Assembly (NCBI GenBank): GCA_026125385.1
Contig: JAHCLG010000009.1
Span: 1 to 64,000 of the forward strand
Length of the DNA stretch: 64,000 bases
Origin: Legionellales bacterium
GTDB taxonomy: Bacteria > Pseudomonadota > Gammaproteobacteria > JAHCLG01
Direction: 5' to 3'
Shown here one piece after another: positions 26,648 to 35,271 of this stretch. The notes beneath the pieces are model-generated. The model worked only from the letters and a program-made list of their open reading frames with translations. It did not search any database and was not told the DNA's origin. Position 1 is the stretch's first letter, and each line of letters starts with the position of its first letter. A program made the translations under genes and the position numbers.

Positions 26648-26761
26648 TTAATAATAAAAATTAGCATATCGTGAACTTTCCAGTGCGGCAAGCAAATTCA
26701 TTTGCTGACAAGTGGTTAAAAATGCTTTTGCATCCATCTCCCAAGGCGCTATAACCGGCAT
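26648..26761 (-). pseudogene. Relic of a TOTE-type primase domain
   Basis: A 37-codon frame from ATG 26761 to TAA 26648 contains WEMDAKAFLTTCQQ followed by LLAALESSR. This closely resembles the conserved WxxDAxAFLxTCxxxxxxAALExSR stretch of archaeo-eukaryotic primase domains in TOTE conflict systems. The domain breaks off after SSR, where intact relatives continue with SGNGxHVW. A small fragment, so a chance match cannot be excluded. The rest of the 26604-26987 gap shows no gene. Confidence 0.4.
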
Positions 26762-26987
26762 AATAATACAAAAACCCCAAATTCAGCTCTCGAAAGAATA
26801 AGCGTCAATTATAAGGATTCGTCGATATCCTTTAAATCCAAAGTTAGCCCAACACAACCATGTATACTCAAAACAATTGGATTTTAGGCGAGGCGCCGAG
26901 TTAAAAATACAAAGGTGTGTCTATTGAAATACTTAACTGAGGAGCTTTAACGAGGCAACACCGTTTAAATTACACGCCATCAACTTA

Positions 26988-27824
26988 TCATTTATCTTTT
27001 TTTCCCTTGGGCAAAGATGGTAAATAATTTTCTGCTGAGACCACTTTCTTTTTCGTTTTATTTTCTAACTCTACTCTTGCTTTCTTAGCAATATTACCGC
27101 CTTTTTTGCTAGCAATTTTATTCTCTTCCATTCCTGTGGCTTCAGTGCTTTCTGCAATCTGGCGTGTTGAAAGTTCAGCGAGTGCAGTGAAAATTAATTC
27201 TGCTTCGCTCATATGATCACGTAAATTTTGAGTTTGCAATCCTTTCAATTTTTTATGATCTTTAACACTAATGCCTGACCATTCTTGATGGATAATATTC
27301 GTCAGGATCGCGAACTCTTCACCTTCTTTAATATCATGATCCTTCCAATAGTCGGTTAATTTGTTGCGGGTTTCTTGCCCCATCATGCGTTGTTGGATCC
27401 ACTTCTCACTGCGCCCATGTTTCTGCCATGTTTCGCGAGCGCGATTAAGTGATAACGCGGGATCAGCCATTTCTTGCATGCGTTCATAACCGACTTTTGC
27501 TAGCCATAATTTAATGGGTTCAGCTTTAGGACTGGGGACTGATTGCACTAAACGTAATAATGTTTCAGCACTTGCCACATCGGTAAGATATTTTTTGCCA
27601 TCCGCAGCCTCTAATTTCAGTCGGTTACATTTTGTAACCGACTCACTACCTTCTTTTTTAAGTCGATTTTTCAATACCTTCCAATAATTTCTGGCAGCTT
27701 GATAATCCGGCTGCTGAGTCAACGCTTGAATAATATCAACAACTGAGAAAAACCAGGTTTCTGTTTCTTCATCATAAATACGACGGATTTGGTAATCTTC
27801 AAAAATGGCTAGGTTGGTTTTCAT
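26988..27824 (-). CDS. Bro-N domain protein (phage antirepressor/DinD-like)
   Basis: A 278-aa protein. The N-terminal Bro-N domain (about residues 1-115) shows IRRIYDEETETWFFSVVDII, YWKVLKNRL, and LTDVASAETLLRLVQSVPSPKAEPIK. This region is typical of phage antirepressors. The C-terminal half (RETWQKHGRSEKWI, AELSTRQIAEST, GGNIAKKARVELE) matches the extended bacterial form related to DNA-damage-inducible DinD, with a basic tail. It probably derives from a mobile element. It may bind DNA or modulate a repressor; its target is unknown. Confidence 0.75.
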   Translation of the reverse strand: MKTNLAIFEDYQIRRIYDEETETWFFSVVDIIQALTQQPDYQAARNYWKVLKNRLKKEGSESVTKCNRLKLEAADGKKYLTDVASAETLLRLVQSVPSPKAEPIKLWLAKVGYERMQEMADPALSLNRARETWQKHGRSEKWIQQRMMGQETRNKLTDYWKDHDIKEGEEFAILTNIIHQEWSGISVKDHKKLKGLQTQNLRDHMSEAELIFTALAELSTRQIAESTEATGMEENKIASKKGGNIAKKARVELENKTKKKVVSAENYLPSLPKGKKDK

Positions 27825-27955
27825 GTGGGCTCCATGTCATTGACCGTTAGTTAATTAATGCTAAAAACACAGTTTACATTGTTTTGAATCAACCAAATAC
27901 GAAGAAATAGTGCTTTTTGCTTCACTTAAGTTTTAGTAGCCTACGAGAGGCGGTA

Positions 27956-28126
27956 TCAAAACCATTTCGAAGCATAACCGAGTGGCGTCAACCGACGAAG
28001 ATAAATATTAGCCTTCATGATGCGCTGATGACTGGTTTTTCCTGCATGTTGCAGAGTTAACGGATAAGCAATGTCAAGCCTGTCGAATGCCTTGGCGCCC
28101 CAAAAAGGGTTACTTCAATGGGTCAA
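27956..28126 (-). pseudogene. Unrecognised C-terminal fragment
   Basis: An open stretch without a start codon reads NPFWGAKAFDRLDIAYPLT, continues with QHAGKTSHQRIMKANIYLRR and ends SKWF. Its composition is protein-like, and an in-frame stop precedes it. I cannot name the family. Nothing else is evident between 27825 and 28161. Confidence 0.25.
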
Positions 28127-28161
28127 ACCTCCCTAACATGAGAGCATCAATTATTGAAACG

Positions 28162-29298
28162 TTAATATTCAAATAATTCAGCCAATACCTCATTTAAATT
28201 CTTGGCATGATGTTTCGATAAGGAACTTCTTTTGCTTTGCCGGTTGAGCCAGAGTTTTAAGGCTTTGATGTCCGAAAATGTTGCCAAATCTTTACTGATA
28301 GTATTTTTTATTTGAGTTAACTCAACCTGCTGTTCTCGCATAAACCATTCTATTTGTTGTGGCTCGCGGTAATAAGGCGGAATATTAAAATGGAAATTAA
28401 TTTGTTGTTGAATGCAGTAAACTTCTTCTTGAAGTGTATTTAATTGTCGTTGCAATACGCGGTTGTAGGATTGCAAGTGATTATCTGATATAGCATCAAT
28501 GTCAGATTGATTGGTTTGCTCTATAGTAATTTGCAACTCTAAGAGTGATAGTAAATCTTGTTTTTTGTAGGCAATATTCGCTTGTTGCATGAGTTCACTT
28601 TTGCGTTGTTTTTCTTGCTCGTCCATTTCTCTATCGGGATGAAGTACTTTGGTAAGTTGCCGAAATATCGTTTTTATCGATTGGCTTTCCACGGCAGCTT
28701 GTTCCGCTTGTTTTTTTTCTGCTTTACTTGGTTTTTTCTTGGCTTTTTGCGCAGGCTCTTCAGATTGTTGTTTCTCGGCTTGTTGTTTTAGCATGGCGAT
28801 AAATTCATCAATTGATGATTCGGAATTAAAATCAAATTGATCACCTAAATCGACATCTAGCACTTCTTCTATCTCAGCTTGAAGCTGAGCATAATGTTCT
28901 TTTTTATTATCATCAAAATTTTCATTATGATAAAAATTGTAAATTCGTTTTGCTTCCTCGCTTTCATCATTATTGACACAGTAATGAGATAATTCCTGAA
29001 TGAGAGAGTACAACTTTTGATTTTGGATCGTGGTCAGGGATTTATGTTGGTACCATTTATCCAGTTGAATTAATAGCTTTAAACGTAGTTCACTGACTTC
29101 TTTGGATAACGGTAAAATTCGACTCGCATAAAATTTTTTCACTTCATCATCAATTTTTAACCAATCTTGTAACTGTTCTTTAGTACGTTGAATACCTTTG
29201 GTGAGACGGTTAAACTTTTTTTGAGCAGATGATAGTTGTTGGGTTGATACATTAACGCCTGCTTGAATCGTGGTTAATTGTTTCAAAATAGTTCTCAA
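28162..29298 (-). CDS. J-domain-like protein with coiled coils
   Basis: A 378-aa hydrophilic protein. Residues about 20-80 and 270-310 are predicted coiled coil. A Lys/Glu/Gln-rich linker (about 170-205) leads to IFRQLTKVLHPDREMDEQEK, where His220-Pro221-Asp222 is the HPD tripeptide of J domains, followed by a helix ending in ANIAYKKQDLLSLLEL. J domains stimulate Hsp70 ATPase. Here the domain is internal and lacks the Gly/Phe and zinc-finger regions of DnaJ. The client is unknown. Confidence 0.6.
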   Translation of the reverse strand: MRTILKQLTTIQAGVNVSTQQLSSAQKKFNRLTKGIQRTKEQLQDWLKIDDEVKKFYASRILPLSKEVSELRLKLLIQLDKWYQHKSLTTIQNQKLYSLIQELSHYCVNNDESEEAKRIYNFYHNENFDDNKKEHYAQLQAEIEEVLDVDLGDQFDFNSESSIDEFIAMLKQQAEKQQSEEPAQKAKKKPSKAEKKQAEQAAVESQSIKTIFRQLTKVLHPDREMDEQEKQRKSELMQQANIAYKKQDLLSLLELQITIEQTNQSDIDAISDNHLQSYNRVLQRQLNTLQEEVYCIQQQINFHFNIPPYYREPQQIEWFMREQQVELTQIKNTISKDLATFSDIKALKLWLNRQSKRSSLSKHHAKNLNEVLAELFEY

Positions 29299-29348
29299 TA
29301 AATTGCTATTATCAATAGGATGTGTTTTACCTTAAACATGAGGCACCG

Positions 29349-30389
29349 TCAAGTCGTGTTGTTTTTTTTCAAAACCATTTGGATAAACTGAGCTTTAGCT
29401 GTGGTATATGCTTCACGATCATTTTTATAACGATCGGCCAATGTTTCTTTGAGTTTACTATATTGCTCACGTAAACGGGCATTTTGATTAAGCAAATCTC
29501 TAAACGCCACATAATGTTTGAATTCATTACCCATCGTCATAATATGAAGATGATGTGATCGCTTGATACCAAACGGTGGCATGCCTTTAAAAAAGCGCGC
29601 GTGGGTTTTATCGGGATTATCAGGCCAATCTACATAACCCATCGCTTGTAAGGATTCAGTCCAATGGCTGAATTCGTGATTATTTTCTAGCGCAATAACA
29701 ATATCAATAATCGGTTTCGCACTTAATCCTGTTACAGCGGTGCTGCCTATATGCTCTAGGGCTAAATACGGTAATTGAATAACCTGTTTAATGGCATTAA
29801 TTTCAGCAACGGCTAATTTTTTCCAATTGGGATCATAAGGCTCTAATATAATTTGATCGTGAGCTTGTAGTTGATCTGATTTTGCATTACCTGTGCGATA
29901 ATCGATAGTACGAATAAAAGATTCTTTGCCTTGATTATAAAAATCAATATCCAGCGGAAATTGCTCAGCGAGGCAACGTTTAATCCATGAATAGGCTTTA
30001 GCTTCATTCGGATGCGATCGCAAATAATCTCGGAATGCTAAATGCCGATTAATTTCTGGGTGTCCTTGCTCAAATAGATGAAGATGATGTGTTCGTACTA
30101 TTTTATTTTTAAGATAAAATCGTCTACCAGGAATGCCAAATTCACCTCGGCACTCATAACCTAAGTTTTCAAACACTGAATTGAGCTTATCAATCGCTGA
30201 TAAATCTTTCACAATCGCTAAGAGATCAATCACAGGCTTGGCGTAAATATCAGGGATGGCCGTACTGCCGATATGATGAAGCGCGAGACAATGATTGGCT
30301 ACACTATTATGTAACGTTGCGGCTTCCAGCTTAAATTGGGTGATCCACTCCGAGTTCGGTGGTACCAGTTCAATTATTCTATTTATCAT
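29349..30389 (-). CDS. Double GrpB (UPF0157) protein
   Basis: A 346-aa protein made of two tandem GrpB domains. The first (about residues 3-165) has LHHIGSTAIPDIYAKPVIDL, and the second (about 180-340) has LEHIGSTAVTGLSAKPIIDI; both have the FRDYLR/FRDLLN helix. GrpB belongs to the nucleotidyltransferase superfamily and usually occurs as a single domain of about 170 aa, sometimes fused to dephospho-CoA kinase. The duplication suggests an internal fusion of two copies. It overlaps the SulP gene by 11 bases. Confidence 0.85.
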   Translation of the reverse strand: MINRIIELVPPNSEWITQFKLEAATLHNSVANHCLALHHIGSTAIPDIYAKPVIDLLAIVKDLSAIDKLNSVFENLGYECRGEFGIPGRRFYLKNKIVRTHHLHLFEQGHPEINRHLAFRDYLRSHPNEAKAYSWIKRCLAEQFPLDIDFYNQGKESFIRTIDYRTGNAKSDQLQAHDQIILEPYDPNWKKLAVAEINAIKQVIQLPYLALEHIGSTAVTGLSAKPIIDIVIALENNHEFSHWTESLQAMGYVDWPDNPDKTHARFFKGMPPFGIKRSHHLHIMTMGNEFKHYVAFRDLLNQNARLREQYSKLKETLADRYKNDREAYTTAKAQFIQMVLKKNNTT

Positions 30390-32049
30390 AGTGCTCTACC
30401 AATTCTTCAAGAGAAATGGATAACTCTTTTAAACTATCTGCTAACGTGGGAAAAATACTTTGTTTGGTTAAAAAGGGTAACAGATCCATTCTGTTTAATT
30501 TTGCACTGACCTTAGGATTTGCCTCACAGATACAAATCTTTATGTTGAGCTGATGATATTTTTTAATTATTTCATAAAACATTTCCATTCCTGTAATATC
30601 CATAAATGGAACTTCTTGTAAACGAAAAATGACAATTTTAGGAACAGAGGTTTTAAGTGTTAACTCACGTTCTATTTTTTTGGCTACACCAAAAAATAAA
30701 GGGCCGGTGATTGTATAGATCAATAAATCAGTGGGAAAAAGAGGCGAATTATTAACAGAAGATTTAAATTGCTCAGTAGAATAAGCTTGCGCTTCCACAC
30801 TCACCGTTTGATAAACACGACGCACAAATAATAACATGGCTAAAATCACACCAACATTCACCGCAATCACTAAATCTGTAAAAATTGTTAAGATAAAAGT
30901 AGTGCCTAACACCATAAGATCATAATGTGGTGCTTTCTTAATTAGGAAAGTGATCCGCGGAATATCACTCATATTATATGCGACCACAAATAAAATAGCA
31001 GCAAGACAACATAAAGGAATATTACTCGCTAATGGCGCTAATAAAATTAATGTCAGAATTAGAAACACTGAATGAGTTATAGCAGCAATGGGACTATTAC
31101 CTCCATTTCGCACATTCGTAGCCGTTCTAGCAATCGCGCCAGTTGCCGCAAATCCGCCGAATAAGGGTGAAAAAATATTTGCAATGCCTTGTCCAATTAA
31201 TTCCTGATTAGAATCGTGGCGTGTATTCGCCATAGTATCTGCTGCTGTTGCAGATAATAGCGATTCAATCGCCCCCAAGAGTGCAATGGTAAAAGCAGGT
31301 CCAATTAATTGAAAAGTGTGAGTCAGCGTAATTGGTGGAATAATTAAATTCGGTAAATGTTGAGGAATAATGCCAAACGTCGTACCTAAAGTCGCCACAG
31401 TTGAAAAATGAAAATAGTATTGTATTCCAGTCACTACTAACATAGCTAGCAAAGGTCCTGGTAGTCGTTTAAAAAGTTTTGGTGTGAGGATGGTTAATAG
31501 AATGCTTAATAATCCCAAGAGCGTGGTGACAATATTTAAATGTGGTAACGCTTGTAATAAGCCAATTAATTTTTGATGAAAATGCGCATTGAGTGGAAGG
31601 TGAACAGTTAAACCAAAAAAATCTTTCCATTCTCCAACAAAAATAATCACACCAATGCCGCTGGTAAAACCAATAATAACTGGATCTGGGATAAATTTAA
31701 TAATATTGCCTAATTTTAAACATCCCATCACGATTAAAATAAAACCCGCTATAAGCGTTGCAATTTGTAACCCACTCACTCCATACTGAGCGGTAATATT
31801 AGCTAAAATGACAATAAACGCTCCCGTGGGTCCAGCAATTTGCACTTGGCTACCACCAAAAATTCCCACACATAATCCCGCCACAATTGCCGTATAAAGA
31901 CCTTGCTCTGGCCGCACTCCAGAAGCAATCGCAAATGCCATTGCTAGCGGTAATGCCACTATTCCTACAATTATACCGGCAATTAAATTAGGTAAAAAAT
32001 ATTTGGACTGCAGTAATCCTGCTTTATAAGATTCAATAATGGCTATCAT
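30379..32049 (-). CDS. SulP family anion transporter with STAS domain
   Basis: About 556 aa from the ATG at 32049, which follows AGGA; a GTG at 32076 would add nine residues. Ten or more membrane helices span about residues 20-410. LPLAMAFAIASGVRPEQGLYTAIVAGL and GGSQVQIAGPTGAFIVI are classic SulP motifs. A C-terminal STAS domain (about 430-545) includes FRLQEVPFMDITGMEMF. Relatives carry sulfate, bicarbonate or dicarboxylates; the substrate here is uncertain. It is co-transcribed with the double GrpB gene. Confidence 0.85.
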   Translation of the reverse strand: MIAIIESYKAGLLQSKYFLPNLIAGIIVGIVALPLAMAFAIASGVRPEQGLYTAIVAGLCVGIFGGSQVQIAGPTGAFIVILANITAQYGVSGLQIATLIAGFILIVMGCLKLGNIIKFIPDPVIIGFTSGIGVIIFVGEWKDFFGLTVHLPLNAHFHQKLIGLLQALPHLNIVTTLLGLLSILLTILTPKLFKRLPGPLLAMLVVTGIQYYFHFSTVATLGTTFGIIPQHLPNLIIPPITLTHTFQLIGPAFTIALLGAIESLLSATAADTMANTRHDSNQELIGQGIANIFSPLFGGFAATGAIARTATNVRNGGNSPIAAITHSVFLILTLILLAPLASNIPLCCLAAILFVVAYNMSDIPRITFLIKKAPHYDLMVLGTTFILTIFTDLVIAVNVGVILAMLLFVRRVYQTVSVEAQAYSTEQFKSSVNNSPLFPTDLLIYTITGPLFFGVAKKIERELTLKTSVPKIVIFRLQEVPFMDITGMEMFYEIIKKYHQLNIKICICEANPKVSAKLNRMDLLPFLTKQSIFPTLADSLKELSISLEELVEHYDK

Positions 32050-32114
32050 AGTATTTAAATCCTGAATACAATACACTATGTATTTAATAGCAAAACTAAC
32101 GAAGGAATTATTTT

Positions 32115-32396
32115 ATGAAAACTCCCCTTCATCCTGGTGAAATTTTATTAAAAAATTTTTTGGAGCCATTGGGAATTTCACAAAGACAACTCGCACTGCA
32201 TTTAGGTTGGAGTTACGCCAGACTGAATGAAATTATTAATTTACACCGCGGCATCACCGCCGACTCTGCATTATCTCTTGCGGAGTCGCTTGGCACAACA
32301 CCTGAATATTGGTTAATGTTACAGTTGCACTGGGATTTATGGCACGCACAGAAAACTCATGTGCGCGTAAAACCATTTGCAGTCCATCAAAAATAA
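32115..32396 (+). CDS. higA: Orphan HigA-type antitoxin
   Basis: A 93-aa XRE regulator of the HigA/VapI group: HPGEILLKNFLEPLGISQRQLALHLG, LNEIINLHRGITADSALSLA and GTTPEYWLMLQ. Normally a HigB toxin gene lies directly upstream. Here only 38 bases separate it from the divergent SulP gene and no toxin is seen on either side, so it is an orphan. AAGGA lies about nine bases before the ATG. It may be a remnant of a lost module or an anti-addiction antitoxin. Confidence 0.85.
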   Translation: MKTPLHPGEILLKNFLEPLGISQRQLALHLGWSYARLNEIINLHRGITADSALSLAESLGTTPEYWLMLQLHWDLWHAQKTHVRVKPFAVHQK

Positions 32397-32488
32397 CCAT
32401 TACTACCTATATCGATATACAGTATATATAAGCTACGATTTAAAACAAGAGGTGCGCACTTAAATTGAATTCTAAAACTACCTTAAGT

Positions 32489-33118
32489 CTATTTAACCGC
32501 CCACTGAATTTTTTCCGCTGTTTTTTTTCCGATACCGGCCATTAATTGCAAATCCTCAATACTTGCTGTGATGACGTTTTCCACAGAACCAAACGATGCT
32601 AATAATTGCTCCGCGCGTTTAGGACCGATGCTCGGTAACGATTGTAAAATATGGAGTTGTAATTTTTTCTTGCCTTTCGGGCGACGCACTTTGCTGGCGT
32701 AAGCAAGATTCGAAATGGAATGAGCTTGTTTGGCGGTATAGAGCATTAATTTTGCGGTTTCAAGTGGCGTTTGACTGCGCAAAACGGGAATACCCAAAAT
32801 AACACTCACACTAATTAAGGCGCCTTGCATGGCTTCGCGACTGACACCAATTTCATTAAGTTGTGATGCACTGCCCTCAATAATAAAAATGCCTCGTTTT
32901 TTGGATTGTGCCAAACGTTGTGCTTGGCTAAAAAGTCGTCCATCAATAATCGATTGCGCGTAATCTCGCAACGTTTTACGTTCGAAAAGAATAGTATCTA
33001 AAAATTGATAATCTCCCAGAGGGAGAAATTCAAAACGCAGATTAATATGGATATCATTTTCCAGATACTCAACAATCTGATTATTTTTCTCACGAAAATC
33101 GATGATAATTTCGATCAT
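32489..33118 (-). CDS. ERCC4-domain (XPF/MUS81-like) nuclease with helix-hairpin-helix tail
   Basis: About 209 aa from the ATG at 33118, where the domain begins (MIEIIIDFREKN); an ATG at 33151 would add eleven residues, and neither has a clear ribosome binding site. The nuclease domain has LPLGDYQFLDTILFERKTLRD, the ERK-X3-D catalytic signature of XPF-family enzymes. Two helix-hairpin-helix motifs follow (LPSIGPKRAEQLLASFGS and MAGIGKKTAEKIQ). It resembles the archaeal XPF/Hef nuclease without a helicase. Such enzymes cut branched DNA. It follows the beta-lactamase gene closely on the same strand. Confidence 0.8.
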   Translation of the reverse strand: MIEIIIDFREKNNQIVEYLENDIHINLRFEFLPLGDYQFLDTILFERKTLRDYAQSIIDGRLFSQAQRLAQSKKRGIFIIEGSASQLNEIGVSREAMQGALISVSVILGIPVLRSQTPLETAKLMLYTAKQAHSISNLAYASKVRRPKGKKKLQLHILQSLPSIGPKRAEQLLASFGSVENVITASIEDLQLMAGIGKKTAEKIQWAVK

Positions 33119-33171
33119 AATTGGGCTATCATTAGCTAAAGATACTAGCATTTCATGATGAAATTTATTTT

Positions 33172-34089
33172 TCAAGCCGTTGCATTTTCTTGAAAGCAAA
33201 GGTCTTGTTTTGAAAATTCATTTAACACAAAATGAGTTATAGAAGCCACAATATCATCTCGGTATTTTTCATCATGATGGTTTCGTACTGTATAAATGGC
33301 TAATACGATAGGTTTACACAGTGGCGACCACAAAATACCCAGATCATTAGCAACGCCGTAACTACCCGAACCTGTTTTATCGGCAACATTCCATCCCAGT
33401 GGTGTTGCTTGACGTATTCGCCGATAGCTGGTGGTATTATTTCTCATCCACGCCATGAGCTGTGTTCGTAAATGCACTGTTAAAACATCACCCAATGTTA
33501 ATTTTTGTAATGTTAGCGCCATATCTTTAGGCGTAGCAGCGTCTTCATGATGATTGGGATTTGAATTTAAACTGCCTTCGTAATGCGCCATATCAAAAGA
33601 GAGATTACCAATAGCATGAGCAAAAGCAGTTACCTCTTTGGGGCCACCTAGCTTTTTGGTAATAAGATTCGCTGCGGTATTATCACTATAAATCATGGCA
33701 GCTGCTGCGAGCGCTTGCAACGAAAGTCCCTGTTTGAGATATTTTTTTGATACTGGAGAAAAAGCCATTAAATCGTTTGCTGAATAAATGACTTTTTGAT
33801 CTAATAGATTTTTAAATTTTTCGCTGTGTTTTAATAATGCAGCCACCACCATTAATTTTGCCGTGCTTTGCACAGGAAAATACTCATTTTCTCGATAAGC
33901 AACAATGTGATTAGTATTGGTATCGATAGCATAAACCCCGATTTTTCCATCCAAACGTTTTTCAAGCCTCTCAAATTTTTTTTGCGTTGCTGTTAAGGTT
34001 ATGACTGGGGTATTAGCAAATACAGAAACGCAAAAAAATATCGTCATCATAACGATTAAAAAGCAATGCCGTTTTAAAAATTGCAACAT
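33172..34089 (-). CDS. Class A beta-lactamase
   Basis: A 305-aa serine beta-lactamase with a signal peptide (about residues 1-25, ending VFA). All active-site motifs are present: Ser75-X-X-Lys78 in VQSTAKLM, Ser135-Asp136-Asn137 in YSDNTAANL, Glu171 in EGSLN at the omega loop, and Lys238-Thr-Gly in ADKTGSGSYG. It should hydrolyse penicillins in the periplasm; the spectrum cannot be read. No mobile element or LysR-type regulator is adjacent, so it looks like a resident chromosomal enzyme. Confidence 0.9.
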   Translation of the reverse strand: MLQFLKRHCFLIVMMTIFFCVSVFANTPVITLTATQKKFERLEKRLDGKIGVYAIDTNTNHIVAYRENEYFPVQSTAKLMVVAALLKHSEKFKNLLDQKVIYSANDLMAFSPVSKKYLKQGLSLQALAAAAMIYSDNTAANLITKKLGGPKEVTAFAHAIGNLSFDMAHYEGSLNSNPNHHEDAATPKDMALTLQKLTLGDVLTVHLRTQLMAWMRNNTTSYRRIRQATPLGWNVADKTGSGSYGVANDLGILWSPLCKPIVLAIYTVRNHHDEKYRDDIVASITHFVLNEFSKQDLCFQENATA

Positions 34090-34110
34090 ATTAAATACCT
34101 TGAATATTTT

Positions 34111-34437
34111 TTATAAAATAGCAGTTTGTTGATAGTATTCTCTAAAGTGCTTTTCATCTTTCAAACCCAGCGCCACCATTAACTCTGCTCGACTCATCTC
34201 ACCTTGCAATATTGTTAATAGCTTTTTGACTTCGGGGGTAACTTGTTCGGTTATCACGGTGTCAGCGTCAAATCCAACATGTATTGGTAACCGAATCAAA
34301 AAATAACTGCGGTCTTCATCCGTTTCAAAAATAGCATTGACAAAACTCTGTCTCAGTCCTAAACTTATTATTAATATGACTGACGCCTCTGCACTTGTGT
34401 ACGCGTCAGTTCTCATTTTTGCCTCTGAAGCAGCCAT
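34111..34437 (-). pseudogene. C-terminal remnant of an AlbA_2/AAA_4-type ATP-binding protein
   Basis: The 3' part encodes FETDEDRSYFLIRLPIHVGF, then VTPEVKKLLTILQGEMSRAELMVALGLKDEKHFREYY. This is the typical C-terminal end of AlbA_2 (RecG-like or Fic-associated) ATP-binding proteins. The N-terminal DNA-binding and ATPase regions are absent, and the first 30 residues of the frame do not fit the family. The end is cut at TAIL before the usual terminal helix. It is a degraded remnant, not a working gene. Confidence 0.65.
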
Positions 34438-34769
34438 TGATCCCAGTTTTCACAAATTCCAAAGTCCTCCAGCGTTAATATACTGTTTCGGGAAAGCGGA
34501 TAATTACGTAGTAATTCTACCCCTCTCCGTATCCAACTTGAGTTAGGACAAATTACATTTAGCAAATGCGCCATCATAGCGAAATACATAAAAGGTCGCT
34601 TATTTTTCATCTCTGGCCAAGTTGCTGGACACGGTGAAATCTCCAATATATTGATATTCCACAAACGACTGTGATGAGCTGAAACATTACGAATAAAATT
34701 TAAACTACGTAACCATTTAGAAAGTGTTGCGCCATCACTTAGACCATATTTTTTAGCAATTTTATTTTT
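34413..34769 (-). pseudogene. 5'-truncated Abi_2 (AbiD/AbiF) family gene
   Basis: An open frame without its N-terminus reads KYGLSDGATLSKWLRSLNFI, then RNVSAHHSRLWNINI, and ends with ENWDQWLLQ. This is the C-terminal half of an Abi_2 abortive-infection protein. The RNVSAHH stretch is the R-X4-6-H ribonuclease motif of HEPN domains. An in-frame stop at 34770-34772 cuts it, and the GyrI-like gene begins nearby. The first half is missing, so it cannot be active. Confidence 0.7.
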
Positions 34770-34776
34770 CTAGGGC

Positions 34777-35271
34777 TTATTCAACCACACCCACATAAAT
34801 ATCTACGATTGCATGATTTAAGTCTGCGGCTTTTTCATCGTAAATTTCAAAATCGGCTTGATAGCGGCGTTTGCCGCCGAGTTCTTGTTCGGACATTTTC
34901 CAGATGGATTGCCAAATAGTAATCACTATTTCAGGCATTTTCCCTGGCTGTGTGGTGATTTTTTGATAGTGAGAGGCGGGAATTATTAAAGTATTCAATT
35001 GAGAAAGAGTTTGATCGGTGAAAGAATCCACGGCTTCTCCAAAAAAATACGTATAATCGCCGTGTTCATCGCTGGCATAGTCGGTGTAGACCGAATAGGT
35101 AACACCGGGAGAAATGCGATGCTGAATGCGATCCGCGCATTGATTTTCCCAATAATGTTGGATCAATTTGCCAATTTTAGCGGTTTTAGGATCGAGTTCG
35201 TTTTGATTATTCGTTCGAACACTTAAACCGACTAATTGGATAATCCCTAATTCAACTTTTTCAGTTTTCAT
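34777..35271 (-). CDS. GyrI-like/AraC effector-binding domain protein
   Basis: A 164-aa single-domain protein of the GyrI-like small-molecule-binding family (QLVGLSVRTNN, YSVYTDYASDEHGDYTYFFG, IWQSIWKMSEQ). Related stand-alone domains bind drugs or DNA gyrase, or act as xenobiotic hydrolases. The ATG overlaps the stop of the peptide transporter (TAATG), so the two are translated together. This suggests a link to the transported peptide or drug, but that is inference. Confidence 0.75.
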   Translation of the reverse strand: MKTEKVELGIIQLVGLSVRTNNQNELDPKTAKIGKLIQHYWENQCADRIQHRISPGVTYSVYTDYASDEHGDYTYFFGEAVDSFTDQTLSQLNTLIIPASHYQKITTQPGKMPEIVITIWQSIWKMSEQELGGKRRYQADFEIYDEKAADLNHAIVDIYVGVVE

